DNA of 64,000 bases from Cannabis sativa. Its lineage: Eukaryota; Streptophyta; Magnoliopsida; Rosales; Cannabaceae. The DNA lies in contig NC_083609.1 of assembly GCF_029168945.1 (NCBI RefSeq), forward strand, positions 24,735,501 through 24,799,500, given 5' to 3'. Of this stretch, positions 1 to 11,710 are shown piece after piece. Numbering within the stretch: the stretch's first letter is position 1; each line of letters begins with the position of its first letter. Under the pieces are notes generated by a model. That model worked only from the letters and a program-made list of their open reading frames with translations. It did not search any database and had not been told where the DNA came from. The position numbers and the translations under genes were made by a program.

Positions 1-1236
1 TTACACAAGTTGTTTTGAATGTCTTAAATTATGGTGGCAACCCAGCAGCGTTTAACAAGACCCTAATCACTCTCATTCCTAAAGTGAAGAAGACAAAGAA
101 AATGAAAGACTTTAGGCCGATAAGTCTTTGTAATGTAATTTACAAATTAATTTCAAAGATGATTGTTCTTCGGTTCAAACATGTTCTTCGCTATGTCATC
201 TCCGAGACTCAGAGTGCTTTTCTTCCAAATAGATTGATTACGGGCAATGTCTTAGTTTCTTTTGATATGGTTCATAGCTTGAAGCATAGAAAGAGAGGAA
301 CTAAAGGTTACGCTTTGACATAAGTAAAGCTTTCGATCGTGTGGAATGGTCGTACATAGCTGCTGTGATGGGAGAAATGGGATTCAACATTCGATGGATT
401 TCTCTTATTATGACTTGTCTACACACCACTTCATTTTCATTCCTCATCAATGGTAAAGTTAAAGATTCGGTTATACCAGAACGTGGACTCTGTCAAGGCG
501 ATCCTTTATCACCTTACTTATTTTTAATATGCTCTGAAGGTCTCTCATGGCTTTTGCAATATGAGGAGGCTATTGGACGGCTACAAGGCCTGTCTATTTC
601 TCAAAGCGCTCCTTCCATTACTCACCTATTTTTCGTTGATGATAGCTTGCTCTTTTGTCGAGCCAATGATCGATCTTGTGGTGCAATTAAAAGAGCATTC
701 GATATTTATCATCGGGCTTCTAGATTATTTAATGAAGATAAATTGGTAATGTCATTTTCTCCGAATACACCAGCCACCATGAAGAACTCTTTTAGTCAAA
801 TACTGGCGATGCTAGTAAGCGAATGTCATGAAAAATACTAGGCCTCCCAGCATATTCTGAGGAAGTTAAAAAGCATTTTTTTGGTGATATTAAAGAAAGA
901 ATTTGGAAACTTTTACATGCTTGGAATGACAAATTATTCTCAATTGGTGGAGAAGAGATCCTTTTGAAAGCAGTGGTTCAATCGATCCCCACTTATGCTA
1001 TGAGTTATTTTAGACTTTCAAAAAGCTTCTGTAATCAATTGGATACGATGATGGCACAATTCTGGTGGGGTTCAACAGAGGACAAGAAAAAGACCCATTG
1101 GAAGAAATGGAAATTCCTCTGTAAAACAAAGACAGAAGGGGGCTTGGGATTTTGTTCTTATGTTCATTTTAACCAAGCGTTGCTCGCTAAGAAAGATTGG
1201 CGTATCTTTCTTAATCCCAACTCTCTGCTATCATGA
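1..1236 (+). pseudogene. LINE reverse transcriptase, broken
   Basis: Would copy LINE RNA into DNA at the nicked target. Visible blocks are [17 protein letters not shown] (near 110-165), [14 protein letters not shown] (about 213-255), [10 protein letters not shown] (about 322-350), GLCQGDPLSPYLF (about 487-530) and the catalytic FVDDSLLF (about 631-655), where the usual F/Y-A-D-D has Val for Ala but both Asp remain. After RT comes the typical [18 protein letters not shown] and [17 protein letters not shown] region. The frame changes near 322 (ORF 15-323 to ORF 341-841) and again near 841, so no intact protein can be made. Family assignment is secure; the exact clade is not. Confidence 0.88.
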
Positions 1237-1336
1237 ATTCTAAAAGCTAGATATTATTCGACAGGTGATTTCATGATAGCGAGACAAGGGTAGTTTTTCA
1301 TCACTAACTTGGCAAGGTATATGTTGGGGTCGTGAA

Positions 1337-2229
1337 TTGCTTGTTAAAGGTATGAGAATGAAAGTGGGCAATGGTAGGCAGATTATTTGTTCTTGCGATC
1401 CTTGGATTTCAAGAGATACAATTTTCACACTAGCTCTTTATACTGGATTACCACACAATAAAGTTTCTGATTACATCACTAGTGATTGTGAATGGAATTT
1501 TCCATCACTACAAAGGGACTTTTCTACTGCTGATATCAACAATATTCTCACAATCCCTTGTCTATTTCTGCTTCAGATGTCTATTGGGTGTGGAATTTCA
1601 ATATCTCTGGTGAATATTCGGTACAATCAGGATATTACTTTGCTTGCTCTTTGGAGAATCAAGAACAATCTTCCACTTTAGATTCATCTATGTCTTGATG
1701 GAGTGATTTTTGGGGATTAAATCTTCCATCAAAAGTGAAGATTTTCGTTTGGAGGGTCATACAGCAGTCGATCCCTATTGTTGCTGCACTATTTTAGCAA
1801 AAAGTAATCACCTCGGCTGCTTGTAGTTTATGCTCTAATGCTTCGGAATTAGTTGGACACACAATGTTTAGTTGCAAACATGCAAAAGCTATTTGGCGTT
1901 CATCTAATTACATATTTGATTTCCAAGCTGTGAGTAGGATGAAAGATGGTGATTATATTATGTATTTGTCAAAAATTTACACCAAATCTGATATGGAAAA
2001 GATTCTATGCACTATGTGGTCCATTTGGTTTGATAGAAACAACATTATACATAATAAGTTGCCTCAAAAAGCTGCTGCAATATATGCAAAATCCATTGCT
2101 TATCTTTGCAATTTCCAGCAGGTTACATCTACTATCTTGGCCCCCACCTGAACTCACTAGTTGCACCTCATAAACCATGGCAAGCTCCTCCCCAAACACA
2201 ATTAAAAATGAATATTGATGCCGTTGTTG
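1337..2229 (+). pseudogene. LINE pol C-terminal region (zinc-binding RVT and start of RNase H), broken
   Basis: Continuation of the LINE polyprotein. KVGNGRQIICSCDPWI and later LNLPSKVKIFVWRV (about 1720-1760) match the plant LINE region after RT, and a Cys/His stretch with CSLCSN, HTMFSC and KHAKAIW (about 1826-1900) matches the zf-RVT domain. WSIWFDRNNIIHNK (about 2020-2065) precedes PPQTQLKMNIDAVV, the start of an RNase H domain whose first catalytic Asp (NIDA) is present. The reading frame is broken by stops near 1681 and 1797 and by frame changes. The RNase H is cut off at 2229 by the next element. Confidence 0.82.
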
Positions 2230-3362
2230 TGTAACACCCTAACTAATTTATGCGTGTTAGCGTGATTTTTAACATACTGTGCAGCTCATTGCTAATCAGC
2301 GAAATGAAAAACGTGATTAATTAAAATTTGCTTATTTAATTAGAAATATAAAGTAATACATTTATAAAATCCCGAGATCCCGTTTACAAAATACATTTAC
2401 AAAAGTTTGCTATCTGTATACAAAATTTTTGTCGCCTAGCGACTATACAGCAAAAAGCTCTGATGTCACGAAGATCGTACGCTCCAGGCCTAACCGCCCC
2501 GACATGTAAAATCTTCATCTGCTCGCCCTCACGGTTCCTCATCTTTAGCCTTGCCCTTACCTACACATGGAAATAGCACTATGAGTCGATAGACTCAGTA
2601 AGAAAAGCATAACATAATGCATAATAATATCTCGGGTTTATAATTAGGCACCCATACACCCGACCATAACCCTATCCCCGTGTCCCACACAGTACTAAGT
2701 ATAGAATGTTCATACGACAATACTATCGACCATAAGGTCAGCCTATACACAATAGCTAGTCATACTCTAGGCATATTGATGTGACAACATAGATCAGTAT
2801 TTCAGCCAACATACATTTATCAGTAATTAGTACAACTCTAAGTATACTATTACTGCTATCAATGTAATCTAACAGACATAATAATAACATGTATGCTAAA
2901 CATGTAATAACATATGCATGACATTATACTAATCTTATCTACATTCCAAATTTAGGTGTGTCGGGCAACCTGAGTGGAACAACTGCTCGATTAAAACCCA
3001 ATTACAAGTTCACTAAAGGACAAAACACAAATAGCAAAAAGACCATTTTGCCTCGCCCACACTAAAAGTCACTTAGGGGTATTTTTGACAATTCTAAAAT
3101 CTCGACTATTCCCGACATTCCCAATGTCTAAATATATTGCCCCACTATACTTAAAATACCAAGATGTGATTCTAATAGCAAAACACCGTGTTCCAATGTT
3201 GCTGGGCACAAAACATGCAAAATTTATGAAATTTCATGTATGAAAAATAAAATGCATTCAAATAAATCATCGTAAATTAATAATTCAAAGTTAATAAACA
3301 ATTTTCATAATTAAACCCTAATTATCTGCTAATTTCCAAATTAAAACTAAGCGGTCTTTACA
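2230..3362 (-). mobile_element. LTR of a Tekay-type (chromovirus) Gypsy element, minus strand
   Basis: On the minus strand it begins TGTAAAGACCGC and ends AGGGTGTTACA, the TG...CA ends of an LTR, 1133 bp. It directly follows (minus strand) a polypurine tract and the end of a Tekay-type pol, so this is the 3' LTR of an element whose body is missing. It is not the same family as the plus-strand Tekay LTR at 37629-38478: the ends are similar in style but the bodies differ. No second copy or target duplication was found. Confidence 0.75.
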
Positions 3363-3462
3363 ATTATCTCCCCTTAAAAGGATTTCATCCTCAAAATCTA
3401 ACCTGAACAACTCTGGATATTGAGCTCTCATGTCAGATTCTAACTCCCAGTTGGCTTCCTCC
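3363..3462 (-). pseudogene. Tekay-type pol 3' end and polypurine tract
   Basis: Read on the minus strand, about 30 codons give EEANWELESDMRAQYPELF, the characteristic tail of the chromovirus/Tekay integrase, followed by the purine-rich AAAAGGGGAGATAAT that primes plus-strand DNA synthesis just before the LTR start at 3362. The matching tail occurs in the plus-strand element at about 37535-37592 (EEATWELETDMQQKYPELF). The fragment is cut at 3462/3463, where a Copia LTR starts. Confidence 0.8.
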
Positions 3463-4215
3463 TGTTGGGTTTTGTGCCCTAAATAAAACCTATTTCAATA
3501 TAATCAGATTTACTAATTAATAAAGATCATATTCTGCATTTTATGTTGCATGGTTCACATGATTTATTTCATGATTGTTTAATTTATAAATTCTATTAAG
3601 TCCAGAACATATGTATTTATTCATGATTATAGTGTTGTCAGCACAGTGAAGTATAATCTTGATTATATGTTCAAAAGTTTAATTCCCTGATTTGTCAGTT
3701 CACTGGATTCAGACTGGCATGATAATCAGCGATAGGTATACTTACACCTTGGATAAGTGTTATGTCCTTTCCAGGGCATTGGCAAAGTTTACCAGTATCG
3801 GATGTATGGAGTATACATTGGAAGGGACCGATATTGATTTTAGATAAGATATCCTAAACTTACCGTTATATCTTTCTAAGTCAATATCAATAATTAATCT
3901 TAGGTCTATGGATCTTAATCTTGACATGGTTAGGTTCGATCTCAAGAGTGTTATTTTTGTTCTTTGATTTGTTAGTTAAGCCTACTTTTTGATCTGGGTG
4001 ATACGTACATTTTGGGAACATGATAGTACAATTGAGTGGGAGCGCTAATCACAGATATGGAATCTATAGCTTCAATCTAGACATAGAAGTGAAACGATGA
4101 TTTCCTTCGAGCTTGGCTGAATAGAGATAAATGATTGAGATCTCATTTTAGTAATTATATTAGTTTACTGAAATATCATTTATAGGTAGCTAAGTGTTTT
4201 AAGGATAATATGAAA
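3463..4215 (+). mobile_element. Truncated Copia LTR, plus strand
   Basis: Starts TGTTGGGTTTTGTGCCCTAA and follows, with divergence, the minus-strand sequence of the Copia LTRs at 8271-10161 and 16442-18332 (shared blocks include the GAGTGGGAGCGCTA and CTTCGAGCTTG stretches, and the block ending TGTTTTAAGGATAA). Similarity stops near 4215, so roughly the last half of the LTR is missing. It is an older relative of the intact Copia element, not a copy from the same insertion. Confidence 0.75.
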
Positions 4216-4355
4216 ATCATGATTAGTAAGGGGACCGACGATGGTAACTCAGACCACAAGCGGAAGGTTGAGGCTTTTGAAACACCGAGAAGTAATAGAA
4301 AGTTTTGTGGAAATAGAGGTGGCCGTCAAGGTTGCGTGTCTTCAAATTTATAATC
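4216..4355 (+). pseudogene. Possible Tekay gag scrap
   Basis: One frame reads SKGTDDGNSDHKRKVEAFE followed by NRKFCGNRGGRQG, similar in character to the basic linker before the zinc knuckle of Tekay gag proteins. If right, it is the 5' side of the plus-strand Tekay element whose pol resumes at 35699 on the other side of element A. It is too short to be certain; otherwise the stretch is unassigned. Confidence 0.3.
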
Positions 4356-5728
4356 TTAATTCAAGAGAAAAATTTATAATCTTAATTCTAAACTTGAGAA
4401 ATAATATTTTAAACTAAATAAACTAAAAATAAGAAGCTAAAAGTGATTAAAGTGGTGATAATTTCAGATTTGGAAAATAGACTTGGGTGATTAATTTCCA
4501 CTTGTATGTCCCAGTTGATACAGCAATGACCCAGCAATGACTCAGCAATTCTGACAGAGTTAACAGATTAAAAAAAAAAAAAAACCAGCAAGCTTTTTCC
4601 AAAACTTGCAATAAACCATTCATAATCTCAACAATACATTCCTACATCAGATTACATCACAAATAGTCCAATAAAGCATCAAATCTTTAGTTATGCATGG
4701 TAACAAAATATGCCTATTTCACTACTAATTAATACCTAAAAAAAAAATAAGTAAAAAGCATGCATCAATTAGAGGGGTTCAACTAGGTCTTACTTTTTCA
4801 AGTAAGATCTAGCTTGCTAAATGTTAAAGCTGGCCAAAAATTAACATTCAATCAACATTTCAATCACACCTAATTGAACAAAGACAAGATTACTCAATCA
4901 TTGCAAAATCAAAGTACTAGTCCATACAAGGGTTCATAACCACCCAAATCTCAAAGATTTTAGTTCGTAGTTGAAATTAACAACATCAAACCAGAAAATA
5001 ATAGAGTCATGGAGTTTAAGAGACTATTAAAGAGTAGAAAATGATACAAAATGGAAGAGGAGAGCAAGAGAAATGAGTTGGGAGCTCAAATCTTCTCTTT
5101 GTAGGTTGCCTTCTTCTCCTTCTTCTTAGTCTTCTTCTTCTCTTCTTTTTACTCTCTCCTTTCTCTTTTTTTCTGTACTTAGATCTCTGAAATTTTGTAC
5201 TCCCCCTTTCTCAAATGCAGCCACCATTTTCTTATATCCTTCTCTCTCTTTTTGCTCCCCAATTAGGGTACTAAAGTTTACCCTAATTAGAAATCCAAGT
5301 CATGGTCCACTTGCCCTTCATTTTCCACATATTAGTTGAGTCATTGTCCATATTTTCGCCAACTCAGCACCTTTTTTCCTTCATTAACGTCAGCTGGACT
5401 TTCTGCCAAAATACACCTACTGGGCTGACAAATTGCAACGCGATGATTGCTATAGCAATGCCAGTCACCAATAAGCCTTTTTCTGCTCCTTTTCCTTCTT
5501 GTCCCAAACATTTCCAAATACCTATTTTCGCCTTTTTTTCTGCTTAATACACATAAAAACAACAACATAAGTCTATTTAACACTTACTAACACACACACA
5601 CTTCCATTTATTACAAAGACCCAACAAACTAAACACAATTACATAATATAGACACTAATTACTCTATTATTTAGCTTAAAATCCAAGTTTAAAGATATCA
5701 AAAATAACTCTAAATCTTAGAGTTATCA
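4356..5728 (-). repeat. Element A 3' LTR (its outer end missing)
   Basis: On the minus strand it starts TGATAACTCTAAGATTTAG at 5728 and matches the other LTR (22573-23605 plus 35199-35698) to about 4356. The last roughly 173 bp of the full LTR are missing. It contains an A-rich run near 4570-4583 and a pyrimidine-rich stretch near 5101-5180. Confidence 0.85.
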
Positions 5729-5742
5729 ACACCCCAAACTTA
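5729..5742 (-). promoter_or_regulatory. Element A polypurine tract
   Basis: The minus strand reads CTAAGTTTGGGGTGT immediately before the 3' LTR start (TGATAAC), the usual position and composition of an Athila polypurine tract. Confidence 0.75.
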
Positions 5743-8270
5743 GAATCTTGCTCGTCCTCGAGCAATGACAACACAAAAATAAACACAACAACAAATTTTT
5801 ACACAAAGACTCAACATACAAGACAAATGAGAGATTTCATAGAAATTCAAGTTGGCCTAGCAAACATTAACGCTCTCAAAAAAAATTGGGATCAAGTGGA
5901 ATGGAAAAGATGTGTTTGCCGTAACTTTATATGCTGCCCCTTTAAAGTTTTCTCATTAGATAACATTAATACCTCCCCAAAGTCACCTAATCAACAATTT
6001 ATACAAGTATATCCCACCAAAACTTTGAACTTTTCTACAACTACCTTAAACTTTTTTTTCATTCATTAAAGCTCCATAAGTTGGATTAGTGCACTCCTCT
6101 CCACTAATATAGTCTAAACTTATCCCTTTGATCAATAGAACTTTACTAAGCTTGTAATGTTAGGCTTAGGTTAGAGTGTGGTAAAGAATGTAGTTTAGCT
6201 AGCTCAACACCTAACCACTTCACTTGTCAAAAACCGAGCCTCCCCCTCATGATTTTTTTTTCTTGACTTACTTCCCTAACTGATTATACTCACAAGTACT
6301 TGGTATTAGAATAGACTTCTCTTGCTATGTTTATTTATTTATTTTTTGAACTAAAATGGGGGGAACACCCCAAACTTAGTTGCAAGCACACTTTTTTTTT
6401 CTTTGCTGATTTTTTTTTTTCATATATATATATATATTAGATAAGAAAATTATTACTATAGTATACTTATATAATAGGTAGCAAGAGAAGGTTAATTGAA
6501 AGTGCATAATAATGTACTTTGTGAGCTAATTCTCCCACCCCAAACTTACAACCCAACATTGTCCCAAATGTGGCTAAAAGTATAATCTTGAATTAGCTCG
6601 CCACAAGCTACACTCACCCCAAACTTAATGTGAATCTTGGCTCTTGACAAGTGAGCAATTAAGTTAGGACATGTGTGGAAATGCAAGTTAGGATTGATGT
6701 GATATGTATGATCGGGTTGCACAACAAGAATAGGCTAAACGGCTCAAGCTTGGGTGACTAGAGAAAAATTTATTTTATAGGGAAGGTTAGAAAGGCTCAA
6801 ACGTCCAAAGATGGCCTAAATCATGTTTAAGGGACAAGTCTAGCTAGGATTTCGCTTCAAGGAGATGCACTAACCAATTCTAGATGCTAAAATTACATTG
6901 GAACAATCGTATGAAAAATGCAAAGCATGGTAGAAAAATAAAAGTATGCAGCATTGAGGAGAGACTAAGGAAATATATCCATGATATCCAACAATTCAAC
7001 ATGCAAAGGCAACATATAAAATTAGGCAGCAACATAAAAGGAATGAGCGGAAAATATCATCATCGAGCAGAACACTAGGCCACAGAAAACTCTTAAATCT
7101 CTCAATGTCAAACTAACAAACACATAAATGACATGGCATACAAGTTTTAAAACACAAAAGACAACACACAATTAGCACAATACAAACTAAAAACGACACA
7201 TAACAGAAAAATATTAAATAGCTTAGGTATTAGGAAACTCCCTCTACTCGGAGTCCTCGTGGGGCTCCTCCGGATTCGAAGCTGATGACCCAGCCCACGG
7301 GTCGAGAACTTGCTGAGGGAACGGCGGAAACTTGGGCTCAAATCGTGGCGTCACCATCTTGAATGTTAGGCATTTTTCTTTCTTTTTTTTTCTTTTTTTT
7401 AATTGCACACTACCCCAACACAACAAATTCCCTCTCTTCTTTGTCTTCTTTACAACTGTCCAGCACCACACCCCTAATTCCAACAATACACTACTCTAGC
7501 ATTACTCCAATCTTGCTCAAAAAATCCTCAATCTAACCAAACCACACCAAATCACTTTCACAGCATTCACACTAAAATTCTTACACCATACACCAAATCA
7601 GATTTTTAAACATTACACACACACACTCCATGCATCAATTGGCCCTGGTAAGTTAATCAATATCCAATTTATTCAAGATTTCAACACCTCCAACACTATA
7701 ACAACTTCCAATTCACCCAACTAATCACAACAAGCAGCCCATTGTTCAAAACCACACCAAAAATTCTAATGTCACTCCAATGAGACTTATACACTCGACA
7801 ACCACCATTGAGTCACACTAAAAGTCTTAGCATCATTTCAATTTGCCCAAAACCCGACCACATTATCACCAATTCAAATTTAAACTTTTAACATAAATTA
7901 TCAAGCCTCCATTTGATTACGACACCCTTCAACCATACCAAAGTCACATTCAAAATCTTTTCAAAGTTACTCCAACAATTCAATACCCTCCCAACAATTC
8001 CACAGTATCAACATTACTCAAATAAAAGCACTACACTACCAATTGAGCCACTTCAATAATTCCCAACTATCAATTTCTCATCAAGAAATTCAGAATATTC
8101 ATGGCAATCAACTAAATTACTCTCACATCAAACAAATACTTGACTGCCACAGCAAAAGTGTAATCCAAATGACAATAATGCTTGACCAACAAACCAGGGA
8201 GAGTCGAATGAGACGTTGATGATGGTGCTTTACTCGGCTGGTTCGTGGCACTCGACTGTGGTGAATGGAG
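5743..8270 (-). other. Element A 3' non-coding region, left part
   Basis: About 2.5 kb without a convincing coding region. It holds further copies of the polypurine-tract-like CACCCCAAACTTA motif near 6365, 6537 and 6614, an AT dinucleotide run near 6421-6438 and long homopyrimidine stretches near 7380. Short open frames here have no recognisable domain. The last bases (TGGAG, 8266-8270) are the target duplication of the Copia insertion. Confidence 0.7.
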
Positions 8271-10161
8271 TGTTGGATATTATTTTACCAGGATCTTAGA
8301 TCTACTCACAAGTATGTTTATTAACATCCTAAATAAGAACTTTCTAAAACGATAAATTAAACACATATAAAGTTTAAGAAACCTTACATTGAGTGCAGCA
8401 GAATTAAATGACTCCTTCCGTTCAGATCTCTAACCCTTGATTCCTTTCTGTAGCAGAGTATTATCAAGATCTGAACCTGGATCTCTTTCTCTGAATCCTT
8501 GATGCTGAATCTCCTTTGCTGATGATCTTTCTTCACGATCTTCCTCACTATGATTGAGGTATTGCTTGATGTGTGTGGGCACTACTCTAATCACTAAAGT
8601 AATTTCGAAATTCAAAGGAAGAGAGAAGAAAGAGAGTGGCGGCTAGAGAAGAGAGTGGAGGCTCAGGTTTTTCTGATTCAGAAAGTGTAATTTTCCTGAA
8701 GCCTTCACTATCTATTTATAGCATTCCACTAGGGTTAGATTTGAATTATATGGCATTAAAATAATGAAAAAATCAATTTAAAATACCTATAAAGGTGGCC
8801 GGCCATGGCTAGGTGGACTGGGCCTTGATTTTTGCAATTTTGCAATTTTAACACCTTTTGTATCTGATTTTCTCAAAAATGCCAATGTCCTAATTCAATC
8901 ATTTAAATGCCAATTCTAACTATTTAATAACTATAAATAATTATTAAATAATATTGTCATTTATCATATTTATTAACTGAACCATACAAAGTATCATAAT
9001 TAACAAATATGCCCCTACTAACTCTTTCTTTACAATTTCGACCTTACTTAGTGAAAATTTCACAAATAGACATAGTCTAATTTGTGAATTATAATTGATT
9101 AATCAAAACCAATTACATGAGTCTTACAAACAATATTATCTCAACTAGTGGGGGGACCATGGGTCTATATAACTGAGCTTCCAATAAGTAGATCAAGAAT
9201 TTAGTACTAAAATTCACTAACTTATTAATTCTTCGTTGAATCCACGCATAGAACTTAGAATTGCACTCTCAGTATATAGAATGCTCTATATGTTCCACCA
9301 TATAGACACATCATTAGTTATCCATTGTTATAATCCTAATGTGATCAATGATCCTCTATATGAATGATCTACACAGTAAAGGGATTAAATTACCGTAACA
9401 CCCTACTATGTATTTTATCCTTAAAACACTTGACCCCGTATAAATGATATTTCAGCTTATGTGAAATGAGATCTCCACCATTTATTTTCGTTTGGTCAAG
9501 CTCGAAGGAGATCATCCTTTGCTTACTATTCGCCAGGTAGAAGCTATAGATTCCATGTTTATGCTAGCGCTCCCACTCAATTGCACTACCGTGTTCCCAA
9601 AAAGTATGTATCACCCTGACCTAAAAGTAGGCTTAACTAACAATTCAAAGGAACACAAATAGCCTTTCAAGATTGAGCCTAATCATAACAGGATTAAGAT
9701 CATTTGATCTAGGATCAACTTGGCGATATTGACTTGAATAGATTTTACGGTAAGTTTAATTAAATCTAAGTCAAAGTTCAATATCGGTCCCTTCCGATGC
9801 ATACTCCATGCATCCAACCTGAGCTTTACTTTAACCAATGTTCTAGAAAGAACATAGTATTTCTCCAAATACAAGTAAACTCTTGTTGTAGATTATCATG
9901 TCAGTTAAACCCTGTGTCTGATAAATCTAGGAAACTTTATTCACATAGTCATGTTTACTTTCCAATGTGATGACAACACAATAAACATGATCAAGTATGT
10001 GAAAAGGGTTTAAGATGAATTTATAAATCAATTAGACAAGCAATTGATAAAGTGAGCCAAAACATACACAAATGAATGAAAATTACTTCTGTTTCTTTAT
10101 TGATGTTGAATAAAATAGATTACATTGAAATGGAGTTTTATTTAGGGCATAAAACCTAACA
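8271..10161 (-). repeat. Copia 3' LTR
   Basis: TG...CA-ended LTR, 1891 bp. Minus-strand promoter sequence TATAAATA lies at 8713-8720. It shows only scattered substitutions against 16442-18332. Confidence 0.95.
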
Positions 10162-10171
10162 AACTCCCACT
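10162..10171 (-). promoter_or_regulatory. Copia polypurine tract
   Basis: The minus strand reads AGTGGGAGTT directly before the 3' LTR start TGTTAGG, the expected plus-strand primer position. Confidence 0.8.
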
Positions 10172-10190
10172 TGCACTAATATAAAACTAA

Positions 10191-10870
10191 TTAGTACATA
10201 TCAATTAATCCTAAATTCTGACGGTGCTTTTCAAAGGCTGTCACGGCCAAGACTTTGGTAAATGGATCAGCCAGGTTGTCCTCTGTGTCAACTTTCTCAA
10301 CTAGTACATCCCCTCTTGCCACGTATTCTCTGATAATGTGATACTTCCTTTCAATGTGTTTGCTTCTCTTGTGGCTTCGAGGTTCTTTACTGTTTGCTAT
10401 TGCTCCATTGTTATCACAGAGTAGTACCAGAGGCTTTTCCATTCCAGGAACAACTCCTATTCTGGTGAAGAACTTTCTTAGCCAGACAAGTTCTTTAGCA
10501 GCTTCGGCTGCTACTATGTATTTAGCTTCCATAGTTGAGTCCGATATCGAGGTTTGTTTAGCACTTCTCCAAACCACTGCTCCACCCCCAAGAGTAAACA
10601 CCATCCCAGATGTTGATTTCCTGTCTTCAAGACTTGCCTGGAAATCTGAATCAGTATAGCCTATGGGATTTAAAGCACCACCCTTGTAGACTAACACAAA
10701 ATTCCTTGTACTCTTTAAGTATTTCAGAATATACTTAACTGCATTCCAATGTTCTAGTCCTGGATTAGACTGATACCTGCTCACAATTCCAACAACATAA
10801 CAGATGTCAGGTCTAGTGCGCAACATTGCATACATTAGACTTCCAACTGCAGAGGCATAGGGAATATTTG
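10191..10870 (-). pseudogene. Copia RNase H (C-terminal part of pol)
   Basis: Degrades the RNA strand of the RNA/DNA hybrid during reverse transcription. The frame begins ANIPYASAVGSLMYAML, then RPDICYVVGIVSRYQSNPG, the Copia region linking RT to RNase H. The catalytic residues are present in YTDSDFQ, the TMEAKY block and LLCDNNGA, and the C-terminus holds HIERKYHIIREYV and DNLADPFTK. The stop at 10191 lies about 20 bp before the polypurine tract, as usual. A frame change near 10885 separates it from RT, so it is no longer joined to the rest of pol. Confidence 0.9.
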
Positions 10871-10879
10871 CCAGGTCCT

Positions 10880-11698
10880 CTATCTCGAGGATCGATCGGT
10901 GGCTCGTTCCTTAGATAGACGAATACCAAATCTAGAGGGCATGTTTGCCCCATTGGCATTGTTCATGAAGAATCTCTCTAAGACTTTGTCTATGTAGGCT
11001 GTTTGAGAGAGAGCAAGAGATCTGTTCTTCCGGTTTCTGATAATCTGAATACCAAGAACATAGGCTGCTTCACCCAAATCTTTCATTTCGAATTGAGTGT
11101 TGAGCCATTCCTTAATGTGAGTCATTTTCTTGATATTGTTTCCAATGATCAAAATGTCATCAACATAAAGGACCAGGAATACTACTATTTGGTCTTCCTT
11201 GAGTTGGTAAACACAAGGTTCATCTTCATTCTGAAGAAAGCCGTAGGTCTTGATGATTTCATCAAACCTTTTGTTCCATGAGCGAGAAGCTTGCTTAAGT
11301 CCATAGATAGACCTGTTTAACTTGCAAACTTTCTTTTCTTGCCCAGGAAGAACATAACCTTCTGGTTGCTCCATATAGATGGTTTCTTCAAGTACCCCAT
11401 TAAGGAAGGCAGTCTTGACATCCATTTGCCAGATTTCATAATCGAAAGCAGCAGCTATGGAGAGAAGAATTCGGATGGATTTGAGCATGGCAACAGGACT
11501 AAAAGTTTCCTCATAGTCAACGCCTTCTCTTTGGGTATAACCCTTGGCTACAAGTCTAGCTTTAAAAGTTTTGACTTCGCCTCCAGCTCCTCTTTTCTTC
11601 TTGTAAACCCACTTGCATCCTATCGGATGATAGTCGTCAGGTGCGTCTACATATACCCAAACTTTGTTCTTTTTCATGGAATCCATTTCTGAATCCAT
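10880..11698 (-). pseudogene. Copia reverse transcriptase (part of pol)
   Basis: RNA-dependent DNA polymerase of the Copia element, RVT_2 type. Blocks in order are NKVWVYVDAP, GCKWVYKKK, FKARLVAKGYTQREGVDY, ETFSPVAMLKSIR, QMDVKTAFLNG (first catalytic Asp), MEQPEGY, CKLNRSIYGLKQASRSW and the catalytic YVDDILI. An in-frame TGA at 11711-11713 separates it from integrase; the frame continues through it and a TGG codon would fit. It ends in a frame change near 10885. Active-site residues are intact, so damage is recent. Confidence 0.92.
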
Positions 11699-11710
11699 TC
11701 CGGCTGACCA

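Larger units (their letters stand above)
1..2229 (+). mobile_element. L1-like LINE (non-LTR retrotransposon), 5'-truncated by the window and decayed
   Basis: The window opens inside the reverse transcriptase of a plant L1-type LINE. Conserved RT blocks, the post-RT 'thumb' region, the zinc-binding RVT region and the first residues of an RNase H domain follow in order on the plus strand, but across several frames and stops. The element is cut at 2229/2230, where a Tekay-type LTR begins in mid RNase H. A short LINE-type RNase H remnant at 38479-38620 may be the other side of the break. No endonuclease is visible because the window starts downstream of it. Confidence 0.9.
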
